Part shown: one piece after another, positions 27,940 to 36,378 of the stretch
Layout: each line of letters begins with the position of its first letter
Numbering within the stretch: the first letter of the stretch is position 1
Source of the DNA: UBA1351 sp963677625
GTDB lineage: Bacteria > Bacillota > Clostridia > Lachnospirales > Vallitaleaceae
DNA: 64,000 nucleotides
NCBI GenBank assembly: GCA_963677625.2
Contig: CAXXSW010000002.1
Span: forward strand, 124,001-188,000
Reading direction: 5' to 3'
Program-made: the position numbers and the translations under genes
Notes under the pieces: model-generated
Told to the model about the DNA's origin: nothing
The model's database searches: none
What the model saw: only the letters and a program-made list of their open reading frames with translations

Positions 27940-29393
27940 TTGGATATTTTTTATTAGCGATACTTGGTGTGATTGTAGTCGTCATTACAATTAGAACCCT
28001 TAGATTTACAAGGCAAGAAAAAAAGTTTGTTAAGGTAATTGAACCGGCTGCAAACATTGAAAAGTTGGCAGAAAAACTTCAGCACGCTATTCAAATCAAG
28101 ACGATTAGTTATGCCGATAAAGATAAAATTGACTATGGGAAGTTTCTTGAACTCCATCAAAGTCTGGAAAAGGACTTTCCTCTCATCCATGACCAGCTTG
28201 AAAAAATAGTTATTAATAAGTATAGCCTTCTCTTTAGGTGGAAGGGATGTGAGAATTCAGGACTTCCAAGTCTTTTTATGGCTCATCAGGATGTCGTCCC
28301 TGTATCTGAAAAGACAAGCAGTGACTGGGAAGAAGAACCCTTTTCAGGAGCCATTAAAGATGGATATGTTTGGGGAAGAGGAGCCTTAGATACAAAGAAC
28401 ACCTTGATATGTTCTATGGAAGCTGTCGAAAGCTTGCTAGACCAAGGCTATGAACTAAAAAATGATATTTATCTAGCCTTTGGACACGATGAAGAAATTC
28501 AAAGTGATGGTGGAGCTTACCAAATAGCTAAATATCTGGAGGAAAATAATATTCGCCTTGGGTTTATTATGGACGAAGGTGGAATTGTATCAGTAGATTC
28601 AATACCGGGTATGAACCAGGCTGTCGGTCTCATTGGAATTGGTGAAAAAGGTTCCTTGGACTTAAAAGTCACCATGTCAGGAGAAGAAGGTCACTCGTCA
28701 ATGCCGCCTAAACATACGGCGATTGGAAGAATCAGCCAGTTGGTTGTAGATTTAGAAAATAATCCGATGCCCATGAAACTTTTGAAACCTGCTAAAGAGT
28801 TTCTTATGGTGATCGGACCTAAAATGGGTATCCTAAATAGGGTGATTCTCAGTAATCTTTGGCTATTTAAGCCTCTCTTTATGTTTGTTTTTTCAAAAAG
28901 CAATACTGGAAATGCTATGCTTAGGACTACTCTTTCAGCGACTATGTCAGAGGGAAGTCCTGCACCTAATATTCTGCCTAGTGAGGCTTCAATTACCTTT
29001 AACTCGAGAATCGGTTTAGATGATTCAGTTAATCAGGTGATTAGTCATATAAAAAAGATAGCAGGTAAGTATCCGGTTCGGATTGATATTATTGAGAGCA
29101 AGGAACCATCAAAGATATCAGAAACCGATTCAGAAGGATTTAGATTAATTAAGGAGACGGTTCCTGAAATATTTGGTCATGTCCTAGTCGCTCCATATAT
29201 TGTTATGGCAGCAACTGACTCTCATCATTATGAGAAGGTTTGTGACCACATTTATCGCTTTGCTCCAATGAAGTTGAAGCAAGAACAGTTGGCTACTATT
29301 CATGGTAGTAATGAACGAATTTCATTCGAAAACTTGGAACGGTGTATGTCCTTTTATAAGACGTTAATTGGGAAGTTAGACAGCTTATCTTAG
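27936..29393 (+). CDS. M20-family metallopeptidase (CPS1/PM20D1-like), membrane-anchored
   Basis: 485 residues, starting in a 4-base overlap with the previous gene. An N-terminal helix (GYFLLAILGVIVVVITI) should tether it to the membrane. Di-zinc M20 ligands are visible: FMAHQDVVP (His, Asp), WGRGALDTKNT (bridging Asp), FGHDEEIQSDGG (catalytic Glu pair), IMDEGG and a late His in ATDSHHYEK; the dimerisation domain begins near GEEGHSSMPPKHTA. Length and spacing fit the carboxypeptidase S / PM20D1 branch, which hydrolyses Gly-Xaa dipeptides or N-acyl amino acids. The substrate is unknown; the neighbouring membrane pair may import it. Confidence 0.88.
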   Translation: MIGYFLLAILGVIVVVITIRTLRFTRQEKKFVKVIEPAANIEKLAEKLQHAIQIKTISYADKDKIDYGKFLELHQSLEKDFPLIHDQLEKIVINKYSLLFRWKGCENSGLPSLFMAHQDVVPVSEKTSSDWEEEPFSGAIKDGYVWGRGALDTKNTLICSMEAVESLLDQGYELKNDIYLAFGHDEEIQSDGGAYQIAKYLEENNIRLGFIMDEGGIVSVDSIPGMNQAVGLIGIGEKGSLDLKVTMSGEEGHSSMPPKHTAIGRISQLVVDLENNPMPMKLLKPAKEFLMVIGPKMGILNRVILSNLWLFKPLFMFVFSKSNTGNAMLRTTLSATMSEGSPAPNILPSEASITFNSRIGLDDSVNQVISHIKKIAGKYPVRIDIIESKEPSKISETDSEGFRLIKETVPEIFGHVLVAPYIVMAATDSHHYEKVCDHIYRFAPMKLKQEQLATIHGSNERISFENLERCMSFYKTLIGKLDSLS

Positions 29394-29483
29394 CCAATAT
29401 AGGCCGTAATATGTATAATTCAGTCAAAGTGACTTGTACTTAAGAATCAATATAGTAATATGAGTATAGAAAGAGGTGATTGA

Positions 29484-29762
29484 ATGCAATATATAGGACT
29501 TATATTGATTTTTGCCATTGTGGCAGTCATAAACCTGATTTTTTATGCTGGATATAAACGGAAAATTGAAGAGAAAATGATGGAACTGGGCGTTTTTGAC
29601 TATGATGCAAGCAGACAATGGGGAGTTTTTACCGTAGGACCATTTAAATGGGTGGGTAGAGGTCAGTCTGTATATAAGATTGCATATGAAAAAGACGGTC
29701 ATTATAAAGAACTATGGGTGAAGTTCGGAACTTTTGGAGGTCCTGTCTGGAAAGAGTTCTAA
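29484..29762 (+). CDS. Small single-pass membrane protein, unknown function
   Basis: 92 residues; AGAGGTG lies 5 bases before the ATG. One N-terminal helix (YIGLILIFAIVAVINLIFYAGY) is followed by a basic turn (KRKIEE) and a ~65-residue soluble domain rich in aromatic and Gly residues (WGVFTVGPFKWVGRGQSVYKI, VKFGTFGGPVWKEF). No family recognised. It lies 12 bases upstream of a YhfC-like gene, probably co-transcribed with it. Confidence 0.6.
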   Translation: MQYIGLILIFAIVAVINLIFYAGYKRKIEEKMMELGVFDYDASRQWGVFTVGPFKWVGRGQSVYKIAYEKDGHYKELWVKFGTFGGPVWKEF

Positions 29763-29777
29763 GCAAGGAGGAAAGTG

Positions 29778-30614
29778 ATGGTCAATAGTTGGTCTGTTTT
29801 ATTTATGTTTCTAAATGGTATCCTGTGTATTGGAATTCCCATTGGAGGGTATTTTTATTTCCGCGAGAAGTCAGCTAGGTATATTGGGGTATTCATTGCT
29901 GGTGGTTTGTCCTTTTATCTAACCCAGATGGTTATCCGATTACCCATACTTCAACTGGTTTTGCCAAAGATGAAGTGGTACCTTAATCTGGCAGGAAAAG
30001 AAGGCTTCCTATATCCGGTGGGGATTGCTTTGTTTCTTGGCGGAACAGCGGCTTTATTGGAAACTATAGGTCGTTTTATCACCTTGAACTTTTTACTGAC
30101 AAAAAGATTGTCATATCGAAGTGGTATTATACATGGTCTTGGTCATGGTGGTATAGAAGCTGTTTTACTCGTCGGATTGAACAATTTATTATATGGTTCC
30201 TATAGTCTAATGTTAAATGCAGGAAAGCAGAATCCTATGGCTTCTATTATTCCCTTGGAACAACAAGACCTATTAAGGGGTATATTGATGCAAACACCTA
30301 GTGATCAGTTTTTTGCTGCTGGTTTTGAACGAGTCATGACAATATTTCTACATGTGGCCTTAAGCTTATTGGTTACCATAGGGATTGTCAAAGGTAGAAA
30401 ATGGTTATATGTACTGATCGTATTTTTTACCCATATGTTTGTTGATGCATCGGTAATTATTGTAGGCAATTATACTACCAATACATGGGTTCTTGAAGGT
30501 ATAATTTTTGTTTATGGTATGCTTTCACTTATTCTTATTTGGAAATTAAAAGGCACCATCAATGATGGAATAGACATTGAAGATGCCACAAAAGCAGTTG
30601 ATGAAGGTTATTAA
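29778..30614 (+). CDS. YhfC-family intramembrane protease-like protein
   Basis: About 278 residues. AAGGAGG (29765-29771) places translation at ATG 29778 rather than the GTG at 29775. Seven or eight hydrophobic helices. Diagnostic features of the YhfC family are the GHGGIEAVLLVGLNN motif (~residues 120-134, with the putative catalytic Glu after GHG) and a late FFTHMFVDASV with His near residue 217. The family is related to the CPBP/PrsW-type membrane proteases. Substrate unknown. Transcribed with the small membrane protein upstream; it converges on folB/folK with a 50-base gap. Confidence 0.8.
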   Translation: MVNSWSVLFMFLNGILCIGIPIGGYFYFREKSARYIGVFIAGGLSFYLTQMVIRLPILQLVLPKMKWYLNLAGKEGFLYPVGIALFLGGTAALLETIGRFITLNFLLTKRLSYRSGIIHGLGHGGIEAVLLVGLNNLLYGSYSLMLNAGKQNPMASIIPLEQQDLLRGILMQTPSDQFFAAGFERVMTIFLHVALSLLVTIGIVKGRKWLYVLIVFFTHMFVDASVIIVGNYTTNTWVLEGIIFVYGMLSLILIWKLKGTINDGIDIEDATKAVDEGY

Positions 30615-30664
30615 GAATATATAATAAGAAAATAGATTAATGCTCTTTCATAAATTAATGAATA

Positions 30665-31486
30665 TTAAGAATCTGCATCTAGTTCTTGAAGAAGCTGAAA
30701 AGTTCGCTTGCCAAGGATTGGATGCATTTTATATGGAGCAATCTCATTAAGAGGTTCAAGGACAAAGCCTCGTTCATGCATTCTTGGATGGGGAATGACA
30801 ATTTCTTCTAGGCTGGTAATGGCATCGTCATAATAGATGACATCCAAGTCAATGGTTCTTGGCCCCCAGTGAATGACTCGTTCTCTTTTTAAGTCCTTTT
30901 CAATGGTGAGTAGCCAGCGTATAAGTTTGACAGGGCTAAGTAGGGTTTTGATTTCTATGACGCCGTTTATAAAAGTATCCTGATCTTCATAGCCAACAGG
31001 ATCTGTTTCGATAAGGGTTGATTTTTTAGTGATTGATGTATGCCAGGTATTATGAATTGTTTCCATAGCTGATGCGATATTTTCCCTCTTATCACCTAAG
31101 TTGGCACCTACTGCAATGTAGGCAGTATGCCATTTACGGATTAGGCGAATAGCGGGATAATCAATAGGTAAATGAATGGGTGCCCAAGGTTTTTTTAGGG
31201 TTAAATCGACTTCCGTCACTTGAGGATAGTGGGTAAGAATATATTCACAGAGAACAGTAGCGGCCCTTTCAATTAAGTCATGTTTGGATGAGGTAAAAAC
31301 TTCTTGGAGTTCATGACATAGTTTTGCATAGTTTATGGCGGATGATAAGGAATCTGATTCTCCGGCTTGGCTAAGGTCTAATGTGATTTTGGCTTCCACT
31401 ATAAATTTTTGCCCCATGGTTTTTTCTTCTGGATTAACACCATGATATCCAAAAAGTTCAAGATTTTTAATAATTAATTGATCCAT
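30665..31486 (-). CDS. folK: Bifunctional dihydroneopterin aldolase / HPPK (FolB-FolK fusion)
   Basis: 273 residues. Residues 1-118 are dihydroneopterin aldolase (KNLELFGYHGVNPEEKTMGQKF, with a conserved-type INYAKLCHEL and LIERAATVL). Residues ~120-273 are 6-hydroxymethyl-7,8-dihydropterin pyrophosphokinase (YIAVGANLGDKRENI, TDPVGYEDQDTFINGVIEI, HWGPRTIDLDVIYYDD, IPHPRMHERGFVLEPL). The fusion catalyses two consecutive steps of folate synthesis, and the product is passed to FolP, encoded just upstream. Last gene of the reverse-strand folate operon. Confidence 0.96.
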   Translation of the reverse strand: MDQLIIKNLELFGYHGVNPEEKTMGQKFIVEAKITLDLSQAGESDSLSSAINYAKLCHELQEVFTSSKHDLIERAATVLCEYILTHYPQVTEVDLTLKKPWAPIHLPIDYPAIRLIRKWHTAYIAVGANLGDKRENIASAMETIHNTWHTSITKKSTLIETDPVGYEDQDTFINGVIEIKTLLSPVKLIRWLLTIEKDLKRERVIHWGPRTIDLDVIYYDDAITSLEEIVIPHPRMHERGFVLEPLNEIAPYKMHPILGKRTFQLLQELDADS

Positions 31487-31582
31487 ATTATCCTCGATTC
31501 TATATTTGGTAAAAGAAGTCAGCAGGTTTTTCGCTCTTATGTATATGCCTTCATTGTATAGGCTGTGAAGTGACTATGATTT

Positions 31583-32404
31583 TTACTTGCTTATATCTTT
31601 TGGATAGACCATAGCTTCTGTCATCTGGAGGGCCCTAAGATTTTCTTTAACATCATGGACCCTGAAAATACGACAGCCCTTCATATAGCCATAGACAGTG
31701 GTAGCAATAGTTCCTTCAACCCTTTCTCTAGCTGTAAGGTTCAAAGTTTTTCCAATCATGGATTTCCTGGAAGTACCTAGAAGAATAGGATAACCCAGAT
31801 CAAGGAAATCATCCAACCTATTCATGACAACTAGGTTCTCCTCTAGTGACTTGGCAAAGCCAATACCTGGATCAATTAAAATGTTTTCCTTGCTTACACC
31901 GGAAGCGAGGGCTATATTAATACTTTCTTTTAGGTCATCAAGGATGTCAGGAATAAGATTCTTATAGTCAGCCTGGATCCGATTGTGCATTAAGCAGCAA
32001 GGAATATTGTAGTGGGCGGCGATAGAGGCAATGTCCGGATCCTTTTTAAATCCCCATACATCATTAATAAGGTCAGCCCCGGCCTCAATGGCTGCTTTGG
32101 CTACTTCTGCCTTTGATGTGTCGATGGAGATAGGTGTGTCGTAAGTTGCAACTAGTGCTTGGATTACAGGAACAACACGACTGATTTCAGTTTTAGCATC
32201 TACTTCAGAGTGGCCTGGTCGAGTGGACTCACCACCGATATCAATGATATGAGCGCCCTCAAGAATCATTTTACCTGCTTGCTTGATAGCTGTCTCAAGG
32301 GTATTATATTTACCACCATCGGAAAAGGAATCAGGAGTAACATTTAAGATTCCCATCACATATGCTTCTTTTTCAAAATCAAATATTTTATTTCCAATTT
32401 TCAT
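31583..32404 (-). CDS. folP: Dihydropteroate synthase
   Basis: 273 residues, TIM barrel. Pterin and pyrophosphate-binding landmarks: GILNVTPDSFSDGGKYN (residues 18-34), DIGGESTRPGHSEV (~55), SIDTSKAEVAKAAIEAGADLINDVWG, LMHNRIQ, DPGIGFAKSLEEN and LLGTSRKSMIG. It joins p-aminobenzoate to the pterin from FolK. Start is supported by a GAGG-containing upstream sequence on the reverse strand. The p-aminobenzoate supply is notable because only a remnant of pabA is left in this operon. Confidence 0.97.
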   Translation of the reverse strand: MKIGNKIFDFEKEAYVMGILNVTPDSFSDGGKYNTLETAIKQAGKMILEGAHIIDIGGESTRPGHSEVDAKTEISRVVPVIQALVATYDTPISIDTSKAEVAKAAIEAGADLINDVWGFKKDPDIASIAAHYNIPCCLMHNRIQADYKNLIPDILDDLKESINIALASGVSKENILIDPGIGFAKSLEENLVVMNRLDDFLDLGYPILLGTSRKSMIGKTLNLTARERVEGTIATTVYGYMKGCRIFRVHDVKENLRALQMTEAMVYPKDISK

Positions 32405-32483
32405 TAATCCATCCTCTTTTCATTAATCTATCCTCCAAGCTTATATGGACGAGATATAAGTTCTAGATTATATTGTTGACCTT

Positions 32484-32984
32484 TTAGTATATTAGGGTCA
32501 TATTTTTTTTCTCTTTGTTCCAATGGCAGTCTTTTTCTGCCGGACATGAGTGGCAAGCCCTTGACATTTTGTCTGCCTTGTATAAGTAACCGCTAAGAGT
32601 CTTATCTTCTTTAATGGATTGGTTTCGGTGGTCTACAATTGCCTGTATGATTAGCTGGCCTTCCTTGTCTGAGAAACCACAATCACTTAAGATTGCCTGT
32701 GCTAAGTGCCCACTGGCTATTTCATGGGCTTGTCCCTTTTCATATTGAAGAAAACGACCTATATCATGAAGGAGGCCTGCTGCATAAATGAGCTCTTTTG
32801 ATAGGCTAAGACCATCTTCCATAATTAGGATGTATCCAATTCTTGCAACATCCAGAAAGTGGGACATATCATGACCACAGAAAATCCTATCTTTTTCATG
32901 GAAGGCTATTTTTTTAAGATAAGTCTGATAATCTTGATGTTCTAGAATCTTGTTAATGCGTTTCATAGCTTCTTTATTTATCAT
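32484..32984 (-). CDS. HD-domain hydrolase of the folate cluster
   Basis: 166 residues. HD phosphohydrolase signature: CGHDMSHFLDVARIG, AAGLLHDIGRFLQYEKGQAHE, HLAQAIL and IIQAIVDHRNQ. The C-terminus holds a Cys cluster (CHSCPAEKDC) near residue 144. It sits between folE and folP. FolE makes dihydroneopterin triphosphate, which must lose its phosphates before FolB can act, and no Nudix or other phosphatase gene is present, so this protein is a candidate for that step (inference). The archaeal enzyme MptB, also an HD protein, works on a neighbouring pterin phosphate ester. Its ribosome site GAGGT directly follows the stop codon of the pabA remnant. Confidence 0.8.
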   Translation of the reverse strand: MINKEAMKRINKILEHQDYQTYLKKIAFHEKDRIFCGHDMSHFLDVARIGYILIMEDGLSLSKELIYAAGLLHDIGRFLQYEKGQAHEIASGHLAQAILSDCGFSDKEGQLIIQAIVDHRNQSIKEDKTLSGYLYKADKMSRACHSCPAEKDCHWNKEKKNMTLIY

Positions 32985-32999
32985 AAGAATGTTTACCTC

Positions 33000-33152
33000 T
33001 CATGTAATGCCTCTTGGCCTTAGTATTTTAATAAAGTCTATCATAATAGCATCATTACGATAGACTTCAATATGTTCGTTTAATTCTTCCAAATAGTGGA
33101 CCAAGTTATAGACGAATGAGTCATAGTTGTCAATTATTAAGAAGGTAGCTAT
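33000..33152 (-). pseudogene. Remnant of pabA/trpG-type glutamine amidotransferase (N-terminus only)
   Basis: The reverse-strand frame reads FLIIDNYDSFVYNLVHYLEE followed by LNEHIEVYRNDAIMIDFIKI and LRPRGIT, then TGA. This is the N-terminal beta-strand and helix of class-I glutaminases of aminodeoxychorismate/anthranilate synthase (family pattern IDNYDSFVYNL-Q-YL-ELG---V-RND, then L-P-GIVLSPGPG). The match stops just where the oxyanion-hole SPGPG motif should begin; the catalytic Cys and His-Glu regions are missing (full proteins are ~190 residues). No ATG, GTG or TTG precedes the homologous part; the frame enters the 3' end of folE. It looks like an internal deletion that left about 50 codons. 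Confidence 0.85.
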
Positions 33153-33154
33153 AC

Positions 33155-33742
33155 CTAACTTTGGTAAATGGACATGAGTTTTAGGTAGAGATTCTCATCA
33201 GTCATAAAACGTCCCTTGAAAGTAGTGGTAATTGTAGATGTATTAGGCTTCTTGATACCACGGGAAGTCATACATGAATGTTCACCCTTTATGATGACGG
33301 CAACATCGCTTGAACCTGTAATCTTCTGCATGATATCAGCAACATCACTTCCAATCCGCTCTTGTAGTTGAAGCCGTTTGGAAACCATGTCTACAATTCG
33401 TGCGATCTTGGAAAGACCGATAACCCTGTCTTTGGGAATATAAGCAACGGTTGCCTTCATATTATACATAAGTGCAATATGATGTTCGCAATAGCTGAAA
33501 AGTTCAATATCTTTCATGACAACCATATCCTTGCTCTCAGCTACAAAATCTAAATCTTCATCAAAAGTCTTATTGAGCATGTCAACGATTTCACTGTTAT
33601 TGAGAGTGATACCTGCAAAAACTTCTTCATACATATTGGCTACTCGTTTAGGAGTATCGATGAGGCCTTCTCTGTCAGGGTTCTCACCAAGGGCTTCAAG
33701 AATTCCTCTTACATGGAATTCGATGGCTTTTTTATCTATCAT
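33155..33742 (-). CDS. folE: GTP cyclohydrolase I
   Basis: 195 residues, the usual size. Landmarks: GLIDTPKRVANMYEEVFAGI, zinc ligands in FSYCEHHIALM and EHSCMTSRGIKKP, PKDRVIGLSKIARIVDMVSKRLQ and RIGSDVADIM. It converts GTP to 7,8-dihydroneopterin triphosphate, the first step of folate synthesis. First gene of the operon, with a consensus promoter 70 bases upstream on the reverse strand. Confidence 0.97.
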   Translation of the reverse strand: MIDKKAIEFHVRGILEALGENPDREGLIDTPKRVANMYEEVFAGITLNNSEIVDMLNKTFDEDLDFVAESKDMVVMKDIELFSYCEHHIALMYNMKATVAYIPKDRVIGLSKIARIVDMVSKRLQLQERIGSDVADIMQKITGSSDVAVIIKGEHSCMTSRGIKKPNTSTITTTFKGRFMTDENLYLKLMSIYQS

Positions 33743-33809
33743 AGAATCACCTGTAGGTTTCTAAAAATTTCTGTAATGTCACTTGTACTAATGTGGTAAC
33801 TGTCTTCTT

Positions 33810-33838
33810 ATTATAAGGCTTCACCTGGCGTTCGTCAA
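33810..33838 (-). promoter_or_regulatory. folE: Sigma-A-type promoter of the folate operon
   Basis: On the reverse strand TTGACG (33838-33833) and TATAAT (33815-33810) are separated by exactly 17 bases. It is placed about 70 bases upstream of the folE start, in the divergent region shared with the dehydrogenase gene. Confidence 0.8.
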
Positions 33839-33928
33839 TGGTATGTCCATAGGCAGAAGGAGTCCTAATATGTTATAATAAAGTGGATTATAAGCAAGTA
33901 AGAAGTTAGAAAGAAAAAGGTAATTAGC

Positions 33929-34882
33929 ATGAAAATTTCTAATACAAAAGTTGTTATTGTCGGAGCTGGCATGGTAGGTAGTGCCATTAGCTTCTCTCTT
34001 ATTGAGCAGGGTATATGTGCAGAAGTTGTATTGGTCGATGTTAATAGAGAAAAGGCATTGGGAGAGGTTTTGGATTTACAACATAGTATTGAATATATGG
34101 GTAGAAATGTTCGGGTTTCTGCTGAAGGTTACGAAACATGTCAGGATGCTGATATCGTTATAATTACAGCATCAGCCTCTATGGCCGGAGTTAAAAACCG
34201 TATGGAACTTTTGGATAAGAATATTGTCATTATGGATTCCATTGTCGATCAGGTCATGGAGTCAGGGTTCGATGGTCATTTTATTCTTGTATCCAATCCG
34301 GTAGATGTGATTTCCTATCATGTTTGGAAACGTTCAGGACTTCCAAAACAGCAAGTTATTGGAACTGGAACTGCTCTTGAAACAGCAAGACTTAAGCAAC
34401 TCATTGGACAGATGATGAGGATTGATCCAAGAAGTGTTCATGCTTTTGCTATGGGAGAACATGGGGACTCTATGATGGTTCCATGGTCCCATATTCGGGT
34501 TGCCGGTAAGGACTTTGTAGATGTTATGGAAGATAATCCAGATAGATTTCAGGATGTAGACTTAGATCAATTGGTCGAAAGAACAGCCAAGGCAGGGTAC
34601 GAAGTTCTCAAGAGAAAGGGATCTACCCAATTTGGCATTGCAAGTGCAACTACCGCTATTGTAAGGTCTATCCTCCACGATGAAAATCGAATGATAACGG
34701 TGTCTACACTTCTTGAAGGTGAATATGGTGTAGACGGTGTTTTTTGTGGTGTTCCGGCAATACTTGGCCGGGGTGGTGTTATTGAAATCGGTGTTTATCG
34801 TTTAGAAGAGCATGAAAATGAACTCTTTTTAGAATCGATACATCACTTAAAAGAGGCCATCGAACGCATTGAGTCTAAATAG
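33929..34882 (+). CDS. ldh: L-lactate/2-hydroxyacid dehydrogenase (LDH/MDH family)
   Basis: 317 residues. NAD-binding GAGMVGSA (12-19) and Asp37 at the end of beta-2 (NAD rather than NADP). Catalytic residues by motif alignment: Arg91 (R109 in LDH numbering), Asn123 in VSNPVDV (N140), Arg154 (R171), His178 in MGEHGDSM (H195). Two key positions deviate: the specificity loop reads ASASMAGVKNR, putting Met where LDHs have Gln102 and MDHs Arg, and the His partner D168 is Glu (ALETARLK). The reaction is NADH-dependent reduction of a 2-oxoacid, but the substrate may be larger or more hydrophobic than pyruvate. A monocistronic gene with TATAAT at 33874; it converges on the PrsW-like gene. Confidence 0.85.
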   Translation: MKISNTKVVIVGAGMVGSAISFSLIEQGICAEVVLVDVNREKALGEVLDLQHSIEYMGRNVRVSAEGYETCQDADIVIITASASMAGVKNRMELLDKNIVIMDSIVDQVMESGFDGHFILVSNPVDVISYHVWKRSGLPKQQVIGTGTALETARLKQLIGQMMRIDPRSVHAFAMGEHGDSMMVPWSHIRVAGKDFVDVMEDNPDRFQDVDLDQLVERTAKAGYEVLKRKGSTQFGIASATTAIVRSILHDENRMITVSTLLEGEYGVDGVFCGVPAILGRGGVIEIGVYRLEEHENELFLESIHHLKEAIERIESK

Positions 34883-34903
34883 TTCTAGGAAGAGTAAGTA
34901 AAC

Positions 34904-35590
34904 TTAGTCTGTCATATGGTGAAACTTGGAATCATTATAATAGAGTTTGAGTTTCTTCATGTTAAAAATCCACATCCAGATAACGAAAGGCACCAAGAGT
35001 ATAATAAGAAATTGGTAGCGAGACATAAGGATGTAGTCGTAAAATCCGTGCAACAATATGGGGACAAGTAGAGCTAGAACCATGTATTTGGTCTTATTGA
35101 TATGAGCTAGGCTAAACTTGCTGAGGGATAGGTAATAACCCATGGTTATACCAAAAAGCATATGAGCAGGAACTGAGAGTATTGCGCGCATAAGAGCGAC
35201 AGAATAAGAGCCTTCAATAACATAGAAGATATTTTCTATGGTAGCAAAACCTAAACTTACAAAGACACAATAGATGATACCATCCAGATATTCATCAAAT
35301 TCTTTGCGTCTAAAAGCGAAGAGAAGAAGAAAAATAAATTTGAAGAGCTCTTCTGTAAACCCTGCTACGACTAAGGCATCGTATAGGTTCATAAGATCAG
35401 TATTAAAAAATCTAAAGATATTTAGTGCACTAAGAATAGTCTCAACAATTAGGATAGGTATGACACTAACCATACCCATGAAATATAGAAAGAGTAAGAG
35501 CTTTAAAGGTTCCTTATTGTAACGGTCAACCTTGTAGAAAATAATCAGTAGTAATATAGCCGGAGCAAGGGCAGCCAGTATTAAATCCAT
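34904..35590 (-). CDS. PrsW-family intramembrane protease-like protein
   Basis: 228 residues, about seven membrane helices. PrsW motifs: GFTEELFKFIFLL with the tandem Glu, SLGFATIENIFYVIEG with a second Glu, and VPAHMLFGITMGYY with the His. These residues form the proposed metal/active site in the CPBP/PrsW superfamily. In Bacillus PrsW cleaves the anti-sigma factor RsiW; here no sigma/anti-sigma pair is adjacent, so the substrate is unknown. Single gene, divergent from the TetR gene. Confidence 0.87.
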   Translation of the reverse strand: MDLILAALAPAILLLIIFYKVDRYNKEPLKLLLFLYFMGMVSVIPILIVETILSALNIFRFFNTDLMNLYDALVVAGFTEELFKFIFLLLFAFRRKEFDEYLDGIIYCVFVSLGFATIENIFYVIEGSYSVALMRAILSVPAHMLFGITMGYYLSLSKFSLAHINKTKYMVLALLVPILLHGFYDYILMSRYQFLIILLVPFVIWMWIFNMKKLKLYYNDSKFHHMTD

Positions 35591-35765
35591 AAGTCCTCCT
35601 ACAAAACAAAAGCAGTCTTTTTGTCGTTGACTCCAATTATATAGTAATTATTTTGAATCAGCAAGAAGAGTCCCTTATATCAGGCAATTTCGCCACTAAG
35701 AAAAACACCTCATTTAGGCAAACTTGTTTTTATGATATAATGAAAAAAAACAGTGGAGATCAGTC

Positions 35766-36347
35766 ATGAGACATAGCGCAAAAGATGATATTGAAAAAGT
35801 ATTTAGACAAGTGATTTGTCACAAATCTATAGACAAAATTCGGGTGACAGAAATTTGTGACTTATGCAGGATTAATCGACAGACCTTTTATAATCATTAT
35901 CCGGGCCTAGTAGATATCTTTAAGGTTATTTTCAGGAGAGAGTTATTTAAGGAAATAGACGATAATAGGACCTTGGAAACCTGGCATGGAGGCTTTCTAG
36001 CTACGCTTCACTATCTTAAAACTAATGCGGGTATGATGCTTCATGTTTATGAATCTTCTTATCGATTAGAGGTTAGTGATTTCTTTACTGAAGTATCGAG
36101 TGAGTTAATGGAAAATGTAATGAAGGAATGTCTCTCTCGAAAGAAACTCGAGCTTGATAAAGAGGATTGTAAGTTTATCATTAATTTTTATCGCTATGTT
36201 TTTGTGGGACTTATGATGGACTGGGTCAATGAAGGAATGAAAGAAGAACCGGAAGTCCTTCTTAAGAAATTGAAGGTTATGTTGGATGGGTCTATTAATC
36301 CTTCCATAGAATCTTTTGCCGATAGGGAAAGACATCTTTGGCTATAG
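35766..36347 (+). CDS. TetR-family transcriptional regulator
   Basis: 193 residues. The N-terminal HTH (~residues 8-54) reads IRVTEICDLCRINRQTFYNHYPGLVDIFKVIF, the typical TetR recognition helix with YNHY; the rest is a helical ligand domain of the TetR_C type (LKTNAGMMLHVYESSYRLEVSDFF). TATAAT lies at 35736. It is followed by a terminator and then the DUF5692-like/hypBA operon on the same strand, preceded by a 15-base palindrome that is a likely operator, so it probably controls that operon. Confidence 0.85.
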   Translation: MRHSAKDDIEKVFRQVICHKSIDKIRVTEICDLCRINRQTFYNHYPGLVDIFKVIFRRELFKEIDDNRTLETWHGGFLATLHYLKTNAGMMLHVYESSYRLEVSDFFTEVSSELMENVMKECLSRKKLELDKEDCKFIINFYRYVFVGLMMDWVNEGMKEEPEVLLKKLKVMLDGSINPSIESFADRERHLWL

Positions 36348-36378
36348 AATTATAAAAGTGAATATTATAAGACGATGA

